Positions 1 to 7,695 of a stretch of DNA of 34,150 nucleotides are shown in pieces (position 1 is the stretch's first letter; each line of letters starts with the position of its first letter). A program made the translations under genes and the position numbers. The notes beneath the pieces were generated by a model, which ran no database searches, was not told the DNA's origin, and saw nothing but the letters and a program-made list of their open reading frames with translations. This DNA is from Candidatus Enterousia onthequi (GTDB taxonomy: Bacteria > Pseudomonadota > Alphaproteobacteria > Rs-D84): assembly GCA_018064365.1 (NCBI GenBank), contig JAGHVJ010000020.1, forward strand, positions 1 to 34,150. Direction: 5' to 3'.

Positions 1-204
1 ATGAACACATCTTTAACAGGTTATGCCAAAACAACCGATTTGTTAGACGAAAACAACAAATTAAAAGTCGCATTACCTGATTCTGTTGTTACCACAGAAA
101 AGATGAACACATCTTTAACAAGTTATGCCAAAACATCCGATTTACTAGATGAAAACAACAAATTAAAAGTCGCATTACCTGATTCTGTTGTTACCACAGA
201 AAAG
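1..204 (+). repeat. 102-bp tandem repeat inside the coding region (2 copies plus partial third)
   Basis: Bases 1-102 and 103-204 differ at only a few positions; a third copy starts at 205 and diverges after about 36 bases. The unit is a multiple of three, so copy-number change keeps the reading frame. Confidence 0.9.
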
Positions 205-2013
205 ATGAACACATCTTTAACAGATTATGCCAAAACAACCGATATTACAGAGACAATAAACACAACATTAAATGGGACAGGTGAGGGCAGTTTTGCCCAA
301 CGTTTGGCCAACGCGGGTGCAATTACAACAAACAATTTGGAAACATCTGGAATTATTACCAGCAGCAACATTATAAATAAATTGCCAGACACAGTTATCC
401 GTAGCGACAATCTACCCTCTAACATTATTACAACAAGTAATTTGGCTAACTCTGATATAAAAAACGCTTTAACCGGCGCAGGATTCGCACAAAGTTCAGA
501 TATAACAGCAATGCAAAATACTTTATTAAACGGGGACGAAAACACTGCTGGCAGTATAGCAAACAAAGTAAAAACCGCTGGTTTTGCAAAAACAACCGAT
601 GTCGTCACAAAAGACAATTTGGTATCGCAACTAACAAATGAAAACACAACAAATGCATTAACATCTATCGGTTTTGCAAAAAAAAGCGACGTTGTTACAA
701 AAGATAATTTGGTATCACAATTAACAAGCAGCAGCGCAAAAAGCGCGCTGGCTGATGCAGGCTTTGTAACAAACACAGATATCAGCAATCGCGCTTTGAC
801 AATGGCAGATTTATCTAACATGCTTTCAAACAAAATACTTGTTGCAGATGCCACTGGAGCTATTGGATTAAACCCAGAAAAAACACAAACCAGTGTTGCA
901 ACAAAATTGAGTGCCGTAGGTAATTTAAACAATATGACAGCAACCACAAATATCGCAACAACCGTGGCTAATGTGACAATTACAGCAACAGACCCATCGA
1001 CAATTACAGAAGCAACAAAATGTAATGAAATTGACTATATGTTCTGGAATTCAGAAGCAAACAAATGCCAAAAATGTCCTGATGGAACAGAGTTCATTGG
1101 TGGCACAGAACGTTGCAAATGCAAAGACATTTTAACCATATTTGATAAAACAAAAGGAATGTGCATCGAACAAAGTATGGACCAAGCAAAATGCAATATT
1201 ACACCAAATATGTATTGGAACACAAAATACAGTGATTGTTCTACATGTCCCGATGGCACATTTTATAAAGACGCCTGCTTATGTGAAAAAGAAAACCACA
1301 TGTTGAACATATACACCGGCGAATGCACAGAATGTAACCCTGAATATGGTTTGGAATACAACGAAGAAACAAGAACATGCTCTTGCAAAAACGGTGCGAC
1401 AGTTAATTATCAAGCATGGGCAGAAAACCCGAAACAAGCATGTGGATCCATTGATCTGGCACAAGCCTGCAATTCTACAGAAAACAAATATTGGAACACA
1501 AAAAACAATCAATGTTTTGAATGCCCTGAAAACACATATTACAAAAGAAACGCCTGTTTATGTGAAAAAGAAAACCATATGTTGAACACATACACTGGTG
1601 AATGCACAGAATGTAACCCTGAATATGGTTTGGAATACAACGAAGAAACAAGAACGTGCTCTTGCAAAAACGGTGCAGCACTTAATCATCAAATGTGGGC
1701 AGAAGATCCAAAACAAGCCTGTGGCTCTATTGATCTGGTTCAGACCTGTAATTCTACAGAAAACAAATATTGGAACACCCAAGAGAATCTGTGCCTTGCA
1801 TGTCCCGAAAACACATATTACAAAAACGGGGAATGCTTATGTGAAGAGCACAATCACATGTTGAACACATATACTGGGAAATGTATGGAATGTATCTCTG
1901 ATTATGGTTTGCAATACAACGACGAAACGCGCACATGCTTTTGTGAAAACAGCAAGACAATTGACCACCAAAAATGGATAGAGAAACCAGAATTAGTGTG
2001 TGGCGAGAAATAA
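1..2013 (+). CDS. Cys-rich repetitive surface/secreted protein, 5' end cut off by window
   Basis: I do not recognise a named family. The N-terminal part is built of about 34-residue repeats carrying YAKTTD / FAKTTD and SVVTTEK / VVTKDN motifs; the first two (1-102, 103-204) are almost identical. From about residue 340 it becomes Cys-rich, with three repeats of about 92 residues (starting near 1192, 1468 and 1747) containing a YWNT segment, a C-x2-CP pair, CLCE, a TGEC-x2-C motif and TRTCSCKNG. These resemble GCC2/GCC3- or EGF-like disulfide modules, so an extracytoplasmic location is likely. The ATG at base 1 is probably internal, because the same ATG recurs inside each later repeat (103, 205) in the middle of a continuous frame; signal peptide and true start would lie upstream. 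A clean intrinsic terminator follows. Function is unknown; adhesin or fibre-like is only a guess from the repeat architecture. Confidence 0.8.
   Translation: MNTSLTGYAKTTDLLDENNKLKVALPDSVVTTEKMNTSLTSYAKTSDLLDENNKLKVALPDSVVTTEKMNTSLTDYAKTTDITETINTTLNGTGEGSFAQRLANAGAITTNNLETSGIITSSNIINKLPDTVIRSDNLPSNIITTSNLANSDIKNALTGAGFAQSSDITAMQNTLLNGDENTAGSIANKVKTAGFAKTTDVVTKDNLVSQLTNENTTNALTSIGFAKKSDVVTKDNLVSQLTSSSAKSALADAGFVTNTDISNRALTMADLSNMLSNKILVADATGAIGLNPEKTQTSVATKLSAVGNLNNMTATTNIATTVANVTITATDPSTITEATKCNEIDYMFWNSEANKCQKCPDGTEFIGGTERCKCKDILTIFDKTKGMCIEQSMDQAKCNITPNMYWNTKYSDCSTCPDGTFYKDACLCEKENHMLNIYTGECTECNPEYGLEYNEETRTCSCKNGATVNYQAWAENPKQACGSIDLAQACNSTENKYWNTKNNQCFECPENTYYKRNACLCEKENHMLNTYTGECTECNPEYGLEYNEETRTCSCKNGAALNHQMWAEDPKQACGSIDLVQTCNSTENKYWNTQENLCLACPENTYYKNGECLCEEHNHMLNTYTGKCMECISDYGLQYNDETRTCFCENSKTIDHQKWIEKPELVCGEK
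1192..2010 (+). repeat. Three about 276-279-bp in-frame Cys-rich repeats
   Basis: Units begin near 1192, 1468 and 1747 at a Cys-Asn codon pair followed by a conserved YWNT segment. The first and second units are nearly identical over long stretches (for example the segment ending SCKNGA), which indicates duplication or gene conversion. Confidence 0.85.
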
Positions 2014-2022
2014 ATTACATAT

Positions 2023-2053
2023 AAAAATTCCCTGTTTTAACAGGGTAATTTTT
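2023..2053 (+). terminator. Intrinsic terminator after the Cys-rich protein gene
   Basis: Stem CCCTG / CAGGG extended by A-rich and T-rich flanks, followed by a run of T. It lies directly after the stop codon at 2011-2013. Confidence 0.75.
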
Positions 2054-2110
2054 ATATTAAAAATTTATATTATTATACTTGCACGAATCGTTTAAAACAT
2101 ACAATATAAC

Positions 2111-2133
2111 CTTGTTTATAAATTTATAACAAG
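2111..2133. promoter_or_regulatory. Near-palindrome overlapping the acpS ribosome binding site
   Basis: CTTGTTTATAAA and TTTATAACAAG form a 23-bp near-perfect inverted repeat whose right end enters the AAGGGGG Shine-Dalgarno sequence (2131-2137). It could be an operator or an mRNA hairpin limiting translation. Weak promoter candidates lie upstream (TTGCAC at 2079), but no clean -10 at standard spacing. Confidence 0.35.
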
Positions 2134-2142
2134 GGGGAAAAA

Positions 2143-2526
2143 GTGATTATCGGAATAGGAATTGATTTAGTTGAAAGCAATCGTTTCTTGGATTGGTCTG
2201 CATTTAAAAAACAACGCATATTTACCAAAAACGAATTAGAATACGCCGACAACGACAATGCCAAAGCAGAAAAACATCTTGCCAATTTTTGGGCCGCGCG
2301 CGAGGCTTGTTTAAAAGCCCTCAATACAGGATTTGGCGAAAGCATAAGTTTTTCAGATGTATCTGTAATACATAATGATATGGGGGCCCCAGAATTATTA
2401 TTAAATGGTGGCGCAAAAACAGCATTAAAAGAACTATGCAACGGCGCAAAAACAAAAATACACTTATCTATTACCGATCAATCTGATTATTCCGCAGCAA
2501 TGGTTGTAATAGAAACTATTGAATAA
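2143..2526 (+). CDS. acpS: Holo-[acyl-carrier-protein] synthase
   Basis: AcpS transfers 4'-phosphopantetheine from CoA to the serine of apo-ACP, activating it for fatty acid synthesis in the cytoplasm. The protein has the normal length (127 aa). The N-terminal GIGIDLVE motif carries the metal-binding Asp8, and FWAAREACLKAL carries the second metal ligand, Glu54, with the catalytic-region Lys. It starts with GTG at 2143, chosen because AAGGGGG sits 6 nt upstream and the conserved IIGIGID begins immediately. It is transcribed alone after a terminator. Its 3' end overlaps the convergent 712-residue protein gene by 11 bp, so there is no room for a terminator between them. Confidence 0.96.
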   Translation: MIIGIGIDLVESNRFLDWSAFKKQRIFTKNELEYADNDNAKAEKHLANFWAAREACLKALNTGFGESISFSDVSVIHNDMGAPELLLNGGAKTALKELCNGAKTKIHLSITDQSDYSAAMVVIETIE

Positions 2527-4654
2527 TAATCGGAGGATAACAATCCGTTCCACCATCCGGGCAACAAACACCTTGACCGTTTTCTATTAAATATGTCTCA
2601 CCAGGGCAACAACCATCTGCATCAGGTGCGATTCCGCCATCACACAAATTTTGTTCATCCTGAGTCGCATCTACAAAAACATCATCCTGACTAACATTAT
2701 ATTCCGGTTTATTCACAACCGGAGCTTTTTCCGCCGAAGGAACTACTGATTCATCCTGGATTTCTTCTGATTTTTCCACAAACTCTTCCGTTTCTACACC
2801 AGTCATTTCATCCTTTGCAGACCCAACCTGTGGAACATCTGAAACTTCTGCAACCTTATTCAAAGAATCTTCAACAACTTTTTCTAACATCGGTTTCTTG
2901 TTTTCTACTATATCTTCACCACTAGCCACGAATGGATTAGAATCATCAACCACATTTTCATCTTTCACAGCATCAGACTGTTCAACCACAGGCGCATCAT
3001 CAGTAACCAATGTTGGTAATACATTATCCGATATATTTGAACGCTGATATAACCATAAGGTAAAGACAGACAAAGCAATCAAAACTAACAACAAAACATA
3101 ATATAAAAATCCAGGTTTATGTTGCACATTTGTGGTCTGTTTCGGAATTTCCGCAACAACACTAGGCGCAGTTCCAGGTATCATTGGACGCACTTGGGAA
3201 CTTATACCAGAAACAGGCGAAACAACCGTTGATGCAATACTATCGGCATTGTTTTCTGCCAATCCATCCATACTACCTTCGGCTGCGATTATTTCCGGCT
3301 CTTTATTCTCTAAATTAAAAATTTGGCTACTATTATTAGCATCAAAACCTGTTTGGGTTTGACTAACGCTTTGTAATGAATTCAATACACTCGCATTGTC
3401 TTCTGCATCTTGTTCATCGACCTGATTACTATGCTGGGCATTATTCAAAACCTCCGGTGCAGCGGTGTCATACTTTACATCACCATCCAAACCTTCTGAA
3501 AAAACAGAATCTAATTTATCATCATCCTCAGTCTCATAACTTGCGGGCAACTTTACCGCATCTGTTATATCACGCGGAGGTTCAAATTCAATTGCAGGTA
3601 CATGTTTTTCCTTTTCTTCATCCGTTGATACATCAGACACTTCATCCACACGTTCCGGTTCATTTACATCATCATCTATATCAACACCCGACTGATCATC
3701 TGGGACATTTTCATCATATCCAGAATCTTCAACAGACACATCACCAAAATCAATTGGTTTAAAAGCAATATTATCATCTAATATATTTGGGTCTTTATCA
3801 AACAAAGGTTTCACATCTGATTCATCAGCGCCATATTCTGGTTCTTGTAGCAAATCCTGTTCATCATCATCTGCAACATCGTCACCTTTTTCATCATTCA
3901 TATCTTGCAAGTTTGCAACAGGCGCCGCAACGACCATATTATTTTTTTTATCAGACATATTTGGCAACAAATCCAAAACAGATTGAGCCGCATCAATATC
4001 ATCTTGGGCAGTCAACAAACGTTTATTCGCATTTTCCAAACGTTTCTGGGCACGCGCCAATTTATCGTTCAAGGCATCCAATTGAGCCTCGGCCTTTAAT
4101 ATTTTTGCCGCAGATTCTTTTGTTGGCTCACGGCCAACACCACGACGCAACCCCGCAATTTTGACACGTACAGATTTTATTTTAGCCTGCAATTCAACAA
4201 TAGAATCCCCAGTGCGTTCTATTGTTTCTTGTGCATTTTCTGCAACAACCCGAGCCGCAGTCAACCTCTCGTTTGCGGAATTATATGCCGCCATTAAACG
4301 AAAATCCGCCAACTCTTGCAACACTTTTTTCAAGCCATTTCCACTTTTGGATGCACTAATTAAATTATCATAAACAGCCAATTTGTCATACTCGACATCC
4401 AATTTCTGATATTTATTATCTTTCTTTGGACGCACCAACTCTAAATTCATTCCATAATCATTAGCCAACACATCGTCCCACTTGCGATTTCCATAAGACG
4501 ACATCACCAACAACACATTTGGTTTGGTGTCCGTAATCGTCAAATCCAGCACAAACACCAACTTACCTTGATTATCATAAAATGCACGAATGGAATTACC
4601 ACTGATATCATACTCAGTTGGCTTTAACATAACATTTTTCTTCTCACTTGGCAT
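2516..4654 (-). CDS. Coiled-coil, acidic, single-pass membrane protein with Cys-rich tail (unknown)
   Basis: No family recognised. Visible architecture over 712 residues: a folded-looking N-terminal domain (about 1-120), a long charged coiled coil (about 125-230, rich in Ala, Lys, Glu, Leu heptads), a very acidic low-complexity stretch (about 245-480), one transmembrane helix (about 513-535), a second acidic stretch, and a C-terminal Cys-rich tail (about 668-712) with CCPGE and CCPDGG motifs. With no N-terminal signal, the N-terminus is probably cytoplasmic and the Cys tail periplasmic. It starts 21 nt after gcrA with a GGGGG ribosome site, so the two are probably co-transcribed. The tail resembles the Cys motifs of the large secreted proteins elsewhere in the window. 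A scaffold or envelope-linking role is possible but unproven. Confidence 0.85.
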   Translation of the reverse strand: MPSEKKNVMLKPTEYDISGNSIRAFYDNQGKLVFVLDLTITDTKPNVLLVMSSYGNRKWDDVLANDYGMNLELVRPKKDNKYQKLDVEYDKLAVYDNLISASKSGNGLKKVLQELADFRLMAAYNSANERLTAARVVAENAQETIERTGDSIVELQAKIKSVRVKIAGLRRGVGREPTKESAAKILKAEAQLDALNDKLARAQKRLENANKRLLTAQDDIDAAQSVLDLLPNMSDKKNNMVVAAPVANLQDMNDEKGDDVADDDEQDLLQEPEYGADESDVKPLFDKDPNILDDNIAFKPIDFGDVSVEDSGYDENVPDDQSGVDIDDDVNEPERVDEVSDVSTDEEKEKHVPAIEFEPPRDITDAVKLPASYETEDDDKLDSVFSEGLDGDVKYDTAAPEVLNNAQHSNQVDEQDAEDNASVLNSLQSVSQTQTGFDANNSSQIFNLENKEPEIIAAEGSMDGLAENNADSIASTVVSPVSGISSQVRPMIPGTAPSVVAEIPKQTTNVQHKPGFLYYVLLLVLIALSVFTLWLYQRSNISDNVLPTLVTDDAPVVEQSDAVKDENVVDDSNPFVASGEDIVENKKPMLEKVVEDSLNKVAEVSDVPQVGSAKDEMTGVETEEFVEKSEEIQDESVVPSAEKAPVVNKPEYNVSQDDVFVDATQDEQNLCDGGIAPDADGCCPGETYLIENGQGVCCPDGGTDCYPPIIIQ

Positions 4655-4675
4655 TTTTATCCCCCAATTTTATTA

Positions 4676-5311
4676 TTATTTTTTCTTTGGTGCCGTAAAT
4701 TGATACGCCTGGCGACAATGTTCATAGCAATAAGGTTTTCCAACAAACACTGTTTCACCACAAAAATGGAAATTTTCTGAATCCGGATCGCCAATTGGCC
4801 AACGACATTGATTAGGCTTCAACGCGGCCATTTCCAAAGAATGTTGAATAATCCGCTGATGCATAGCCAAATTTTCGCCAGATTTTTTATTTGATTCCAC
4901 AGCACGCGGCAAATGTTTTACAACAGGTTTGTCTTCTGGAACGACCTTTGTTGCCACCTTTTTTTCAACCTTGGATTCCTTGACCGGTTTAGCCACAGGT
5001 TTTTTTTCTGTTTTTTTGGTTGCCACCTTGACCTTGGGCATAACCACAGGTTTCACTGGTGCAATTTTCTTAGAAACGGGCAATTTAGACTTTTTTGCCA
5101 CAGACTTTTTAGGCTCGCCCCCAGATTCCGCCGACGCCTTGCGAACAGTACTGCCAGTTGTAGCTTTTAAATTCCAACCCAAACGGTTCAACTTACCAAC
5201 AACAGCGTTCTTGCTCATTTCCAAGCGCTTACCAATTTCAGAAGTCGACAAACCCTTGCTGATTAAAACTTTTAATTTTTTTAACTTATTTGTATCCCAA
5301 CCAGTTGCCAT
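4676..5311 (-). CDS. gcrA: GcrA family cell-cycle regulator
   Basis: GcrA binds sigma70-RNA polymerase and activates transcription at promoters carrying methylated GANTC sites in Alphaproteobacteria. Residues 1-48 hold the conserved helix-turn-helix: the GWD start, then LSTSEIGKRL and KNAVVGKLNRLGW. The C-terminal 40 residues hold the conserved CRWPIGDP motif and four Cys/His (FCG, YCYEHC). Between them is an unusually long Lys/Pro/Val/Ala-rich linker (about residues 55-135). At 211 aa it is somewhat longer than the Caulobacter protein. The ATG at 5311 follows AAGGGT. A candidate promoter TTGCCT-N18-TACACT (5345-5374) has a GAATC site in its spacer, so the gene may respond to CcrM methylation and to GcrA itself. 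Confidence 0.95.
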   Translation of the reverse strand: MATGWDTNKLKKLKVLISKGLSTSEIGKRLEMSKNAVVGKLNRLGWNLKATTGSTVRKASAESGGEPKKSVAKKSKLPVSKKIAPVKPVVMPKVKVATKKTEKKPVAKPVKESKVEKKVATKVVPEDKPVVKHLPRAVESNKKSGENLAMHQRIIQHSLEMAALKPNQCRWPIGDPDSENFHFCGETVFVGKPYCYEHCRQAYQFTAPKKK

Positions 5312-5324
5312 TTTATAAAAACCC

Positions 5325-5374
5325 TTGTGTTACATATCAATACAAGTGTATCATACATCCGAATCGAAAGGCAA
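5325..5374. promoter_or_regulatory. Overlapping divergent promoters of gcrA and the prepilin peptidase gene, with a GANTC site
   Basis: Plus strand: TTGTGT (5325-5330), 18-nt spacer, TATCAT (5349-5354). Minus strand: TTGCCT (complement of 5369-5374), 18-nt spacer, TACACT (complement of 5345-5350). GAATC at 5361-5365, a CcrM-type methylation sequence, falls inside the gcrA promoter spacer. The two -10 elements overlap, so they may compete. Confidence 0.5.
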
Positions 5375-5383
5375 GGGGGAATT

Positions 5384-5845
5384 ATGTTTTTTTACACTTT
5401 TTTTGTATTACTATTATTGGCTGCTGCATTTTGTGTTTGGCGTATATCTGTGGCGGATTTCCGGCGCAGAATCATTCCTGATGCGTATTTATTTCCGCTG
5501 ATGCTTATTGGATTGGTGATAACACACTTTTTCCCTTGGATATGCAACACTGCCGAATCGGTTGCCGGCGCAGTATTGGGTTACGCTTTGGCGGCAATCG
5601 TCGGAATTATTTTTGAACGTATATCAAAAGATAAAATAAACACCCCAATTGGCATGGGAGACATTAAATTATTGGCTGTTGCCGGATTATGGTTAGGCAC
5701 CACAGGATTATCTATTGCACTAATATTTGCGTGTATTTTTGGCATAATTTGGGGGCGTGCAAAAAAACAAAAATTCATACCATTTGCACCATTTTTATTC
5801 GTAGGTGGATTTTTGTCTTTTATTACAATTTTGTTTTTGTTATAA
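5384..5845 (+). CDS. A24 prepilin peptidase (CpaA/TadV-like)
   Basis: This membrane aspartyl protease processes type IV or Flp/Tad pilin leader peptides. About six hydrophobic segments are visible in 153 residues. The two family aspartates lie in ADFRRRIIPD (near residue 24) and in the GMGDIKLL motif (near residue 90). The ATG at 5384 is preferred over an earlier in-frame ATG because AAGGGGG precedes it and the hydrophobic N-terminus begins there. It is short, as in CpaA proteins, and lacks the N-methyltransferase domain of PilD. No pilin gene is visible in the window, so its substrates are encoded elsewhere. The next gene begins 23 nt downstream, so it probably heads the operon of secreted proteins. 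Confidence 0.9.
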   Translation: MFFYTFFVLLLLAAAFCVWRISVADFRRRIIPDAYLFPLMLIGLVITHFFPWICNTAESVAGAVLGYALAAIVGIIFERISKDKINTPIGMGDIKLLAVAGLWLGTTGLSIALIFACIFGIIWGRAKKQKFIPFAPFLFVGGFLSFITILFLL

Positions 5846-5868
5846 TACAAAACATAAAGGGACAGGGA

Positions 5869-6873
5869 GTGTTGTTTTTGAACCATAATTTTTGTAAATT
5901 TTTGCGAATTTATGGCATTTTTGCATTGCTATTCGTATGCACATTGGCACACGCCGGTCCAACACCATTTTCGCAATATGGCATGATTCAAAATGTTCAA
6001 AATTATTCTTCCAACCCGTTTTATACCCCCGGGGTATACGATGCCGCATATCCAAAAATTGCCTATAATTCCGGTCCTGCATTAAAACCCGCCGATTGCC
6101 AGGTTACCGTATCCACACTAATACAGAACATATGCACCACAAGAAACAATTGTCGCAATACAACATTGGCGGATATCCGGCCTGAAATTATGGTTGCCTT
6201 ATCGAAACTACCAACATACAACTACGCATCCAGTTGTGCTGGGTATATTGACGAAATCTATAAAACATACACAAACAACAATACAAACACCGGCAATGTG
6301 ACACCGACTTCATTTCCATCAGGAACATCTATTACAGTTCCAACAAAGCCGCAAACAGAATACGAAAAACGCGCCTCAGAATTAAAGGCACTGCAACAAC
6401 AAACAAAAAACTCCACGGACAATATTGCTGCAACGGAATTTCCAAAAACATTTGACGATTTATCTTTTACCGAAAAGAACGAAATAAAGCGCGCCGGATA
6501 CGAACCATATAAAGATGCCCAAGTTTATATCCCATTAAACATCGAACGCGATAAAAACGCATACAAATCAACTGCCGAGGCTGAACAAGAAGACGCTCAA
6601 AATGTCGCCGCGTGTATTCAACAATATGGAACTCAAGAACAGGCCGCTGAAGACGCTTTCTTTCAAGCATACAATGAAACCCACGAAATTCCATCAACAG
6701 CGGCATTAAAAAACGCAATTGTAAACGCAATAAAATCTGCATGTACATGCACAGAAAATTCGCGTTTTGCCACCAGTATTCGTGCAACACTGAATGTTCA
6801 ATGTCCAATATCAGACGCCGAAACAACCGCGCAACAATACATTGATAATTTAATTTCACAATTAGGTGCATAA
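5869..6873 (+). CDS. Secreted protein of unknown function
   Basis: No family recognised. The start is uncertain: GTG 5869, TTG 5872 or TTG 5878, all just after an AGGGA ribosome site; all keep the signal peptide, with hydrophobic core IYGIFALLFVCTLAHA and a likely cleavage after AHA. The mature protein of about 305 residues has Cys pairs near its N-terminus (ADC, ICTTRNNC, SSC), a Thr/Asn-rich middle, a charged helical region containing YEKRASELKALQQ, and a C-terminal helical part with CTC and QC. The even Cys content suits disulfides in the periplasm or outside. It is followed 3 nt later by another secreted protein, with which it must be co-transcribed. Confidence 0.85.
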   Translation: MLFLNHNFCKFLRIYGIFALLFVCTLAHAGPTPFSQYGMIQNVQNYSSNPFYTPGVYDAAYPKIAYNSGPALKPADCQVTVSTLIQNICTTRNNCRNTTLADIRPEIMVALSKLPTYNYASSCAGYIDEIYKTYTNNNTNTGNVTPTSFPSGTSITVPTKPQTEYEKRASELKALQQQTKNSTDNIAATEFPKTFDDLSFTEKNEIKRAGYEPYKDAQVYIPLNIERDKNAYKSTAEAEQEDAQNVAACIQQYGTQEQAAEDAFFQAYNETHEIPSTAALKNAIVNAIKSACTCTENSRFATSIRATLNVQCPISDAETTAQQYIDNLISQLGA

Positions 6874-6876
6874 AAA

Positions 6877-7692
6877 ATGAAAAAATTATTTGCAATCTTT
6901 TTTTTGTTACAAATTATACCGATTGTGGCGCACTCTGATACCACAAGCGACGCAAAAAAATACCAATGTATTAACAAAATAAAAAAAGAACATATGCCTG
7001 ATAGCGACGATTTGTTTTGTTTTAATCCCAGTAACAATTCCGCATATTGGGACTGTTTTAAGGTAGATTCTAATGCATGCGTAAAAAACACCACTGTTTG
7101 CATTCTTGGTTCTAATATCGATTTAACAAAAATATCTGTTGTTCACACTAATTCTCTGGATCCTCAAACCAGCCTAACTTTTAATACCACAACATCACCA
7201 GATCGGACACCAGATGGTGCCTATACATTGGATGGTATGTTAATTGGTTATCACACTTGTGCAATATCATACGAAGGTTCCGGATCTGATAATTGGTACA
7301 AGCATTACAACCCAAAAGTAAAAATTTTTACAGAATGTTCTACACAAAAATGGAAAAAAGACGAAACAAAAGATAAAATTCACGAAGTAATGATTATAAA
7401 CAAAAAACCGTTACTAGACGACACAAAAACAAAACCTCTCGAATATTTTGTACAGTATTATTCAACACCAAAATATCCCGACGTTTGTATAGGATATTAT
7501 TGCAAAGATGCAAATGGCAACTATCAAGAACCATGTGCCGACGGTTCTTGTACAGATCCATGTCCTGAACCAGCCCCAGAGCCAGCCCCAAAGCCAGCAC
7601 CAGAGCCTACCCCAGGAAACACAACCCCAGTTCATCGTAACACGGTCAAACCATACTTGGACGCTTTAAAACAAAAGTATGGCATAAAATAA
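6877..7692 (+). CDS. Secreted Cys-rich protein with Pro-rich C-terminal linker (unknown)
   Basis: It starts MKKLFAIFFLLQIIPIVAHS, a typical Sec signal peptide of about 20 residues. The mature part (about 250 aa) contains about 17 Cys in pairs and, near the end, a dense Cys cluster (CIGYYCKD, PCADGSCTDPCP) followed by a PEPAPEPAPKPAPEPTPG repeat of about 18 residues. Such a linker commonly spans cell wall or joins domains. The last 25 residues are basic. I recognise no enzyme motif. Spacing of 3 nt to both neighbours makes this the middle gene of a three-gene secreted set. Confidence 0.85.
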   Translation: MKKLFAIFFLLQIIPIVAHSDTTSDAKKYQCINKIKKEHMPDSDDLFCFNPSNNSAYWDCFKVDSNACVKNTTVCILGSNIDLTKISVVHTNSLDPQTSLTFNTTTSPDRTPDGAYTLDGMLIGYHTCAISYEGSGSDNWYKHYNPKVKIFTECSTQKWKKDETKDKIHEVMIINKKPLLDDTKTKPLEYFVQYYSTPKYPDVCIGYYCKDANGNYQEPCADGSCTDPCPEPAPEPAPKPAPEPTPGNTTPVHRNTVKPYLDALKQKYGIK

Positions 7693-7695
7693 AAT

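Noticed and set aside
225-947. 240-residue minus-strand open frame inside the repetitive protein gene
   Set aside because: It mirrors the repeats of the plus-strand gene, is hydrophobic only because of the complement of Thr/Asn codons, and has no ribosome site.
3132-4373. Several plus-strand frames opposite the coiled-coil membrane protein
   Set aside because: His/Pro/Leu-rich antisense products of a biased acidic gene; none has a plausible start signal.
5689-5868. Longer N-terminus for the secreted protein starting inside the prepilin peptidase gene
   Set aside because: The extension would overlap the upstream gene by about 160 bp and bury the signal peptide.
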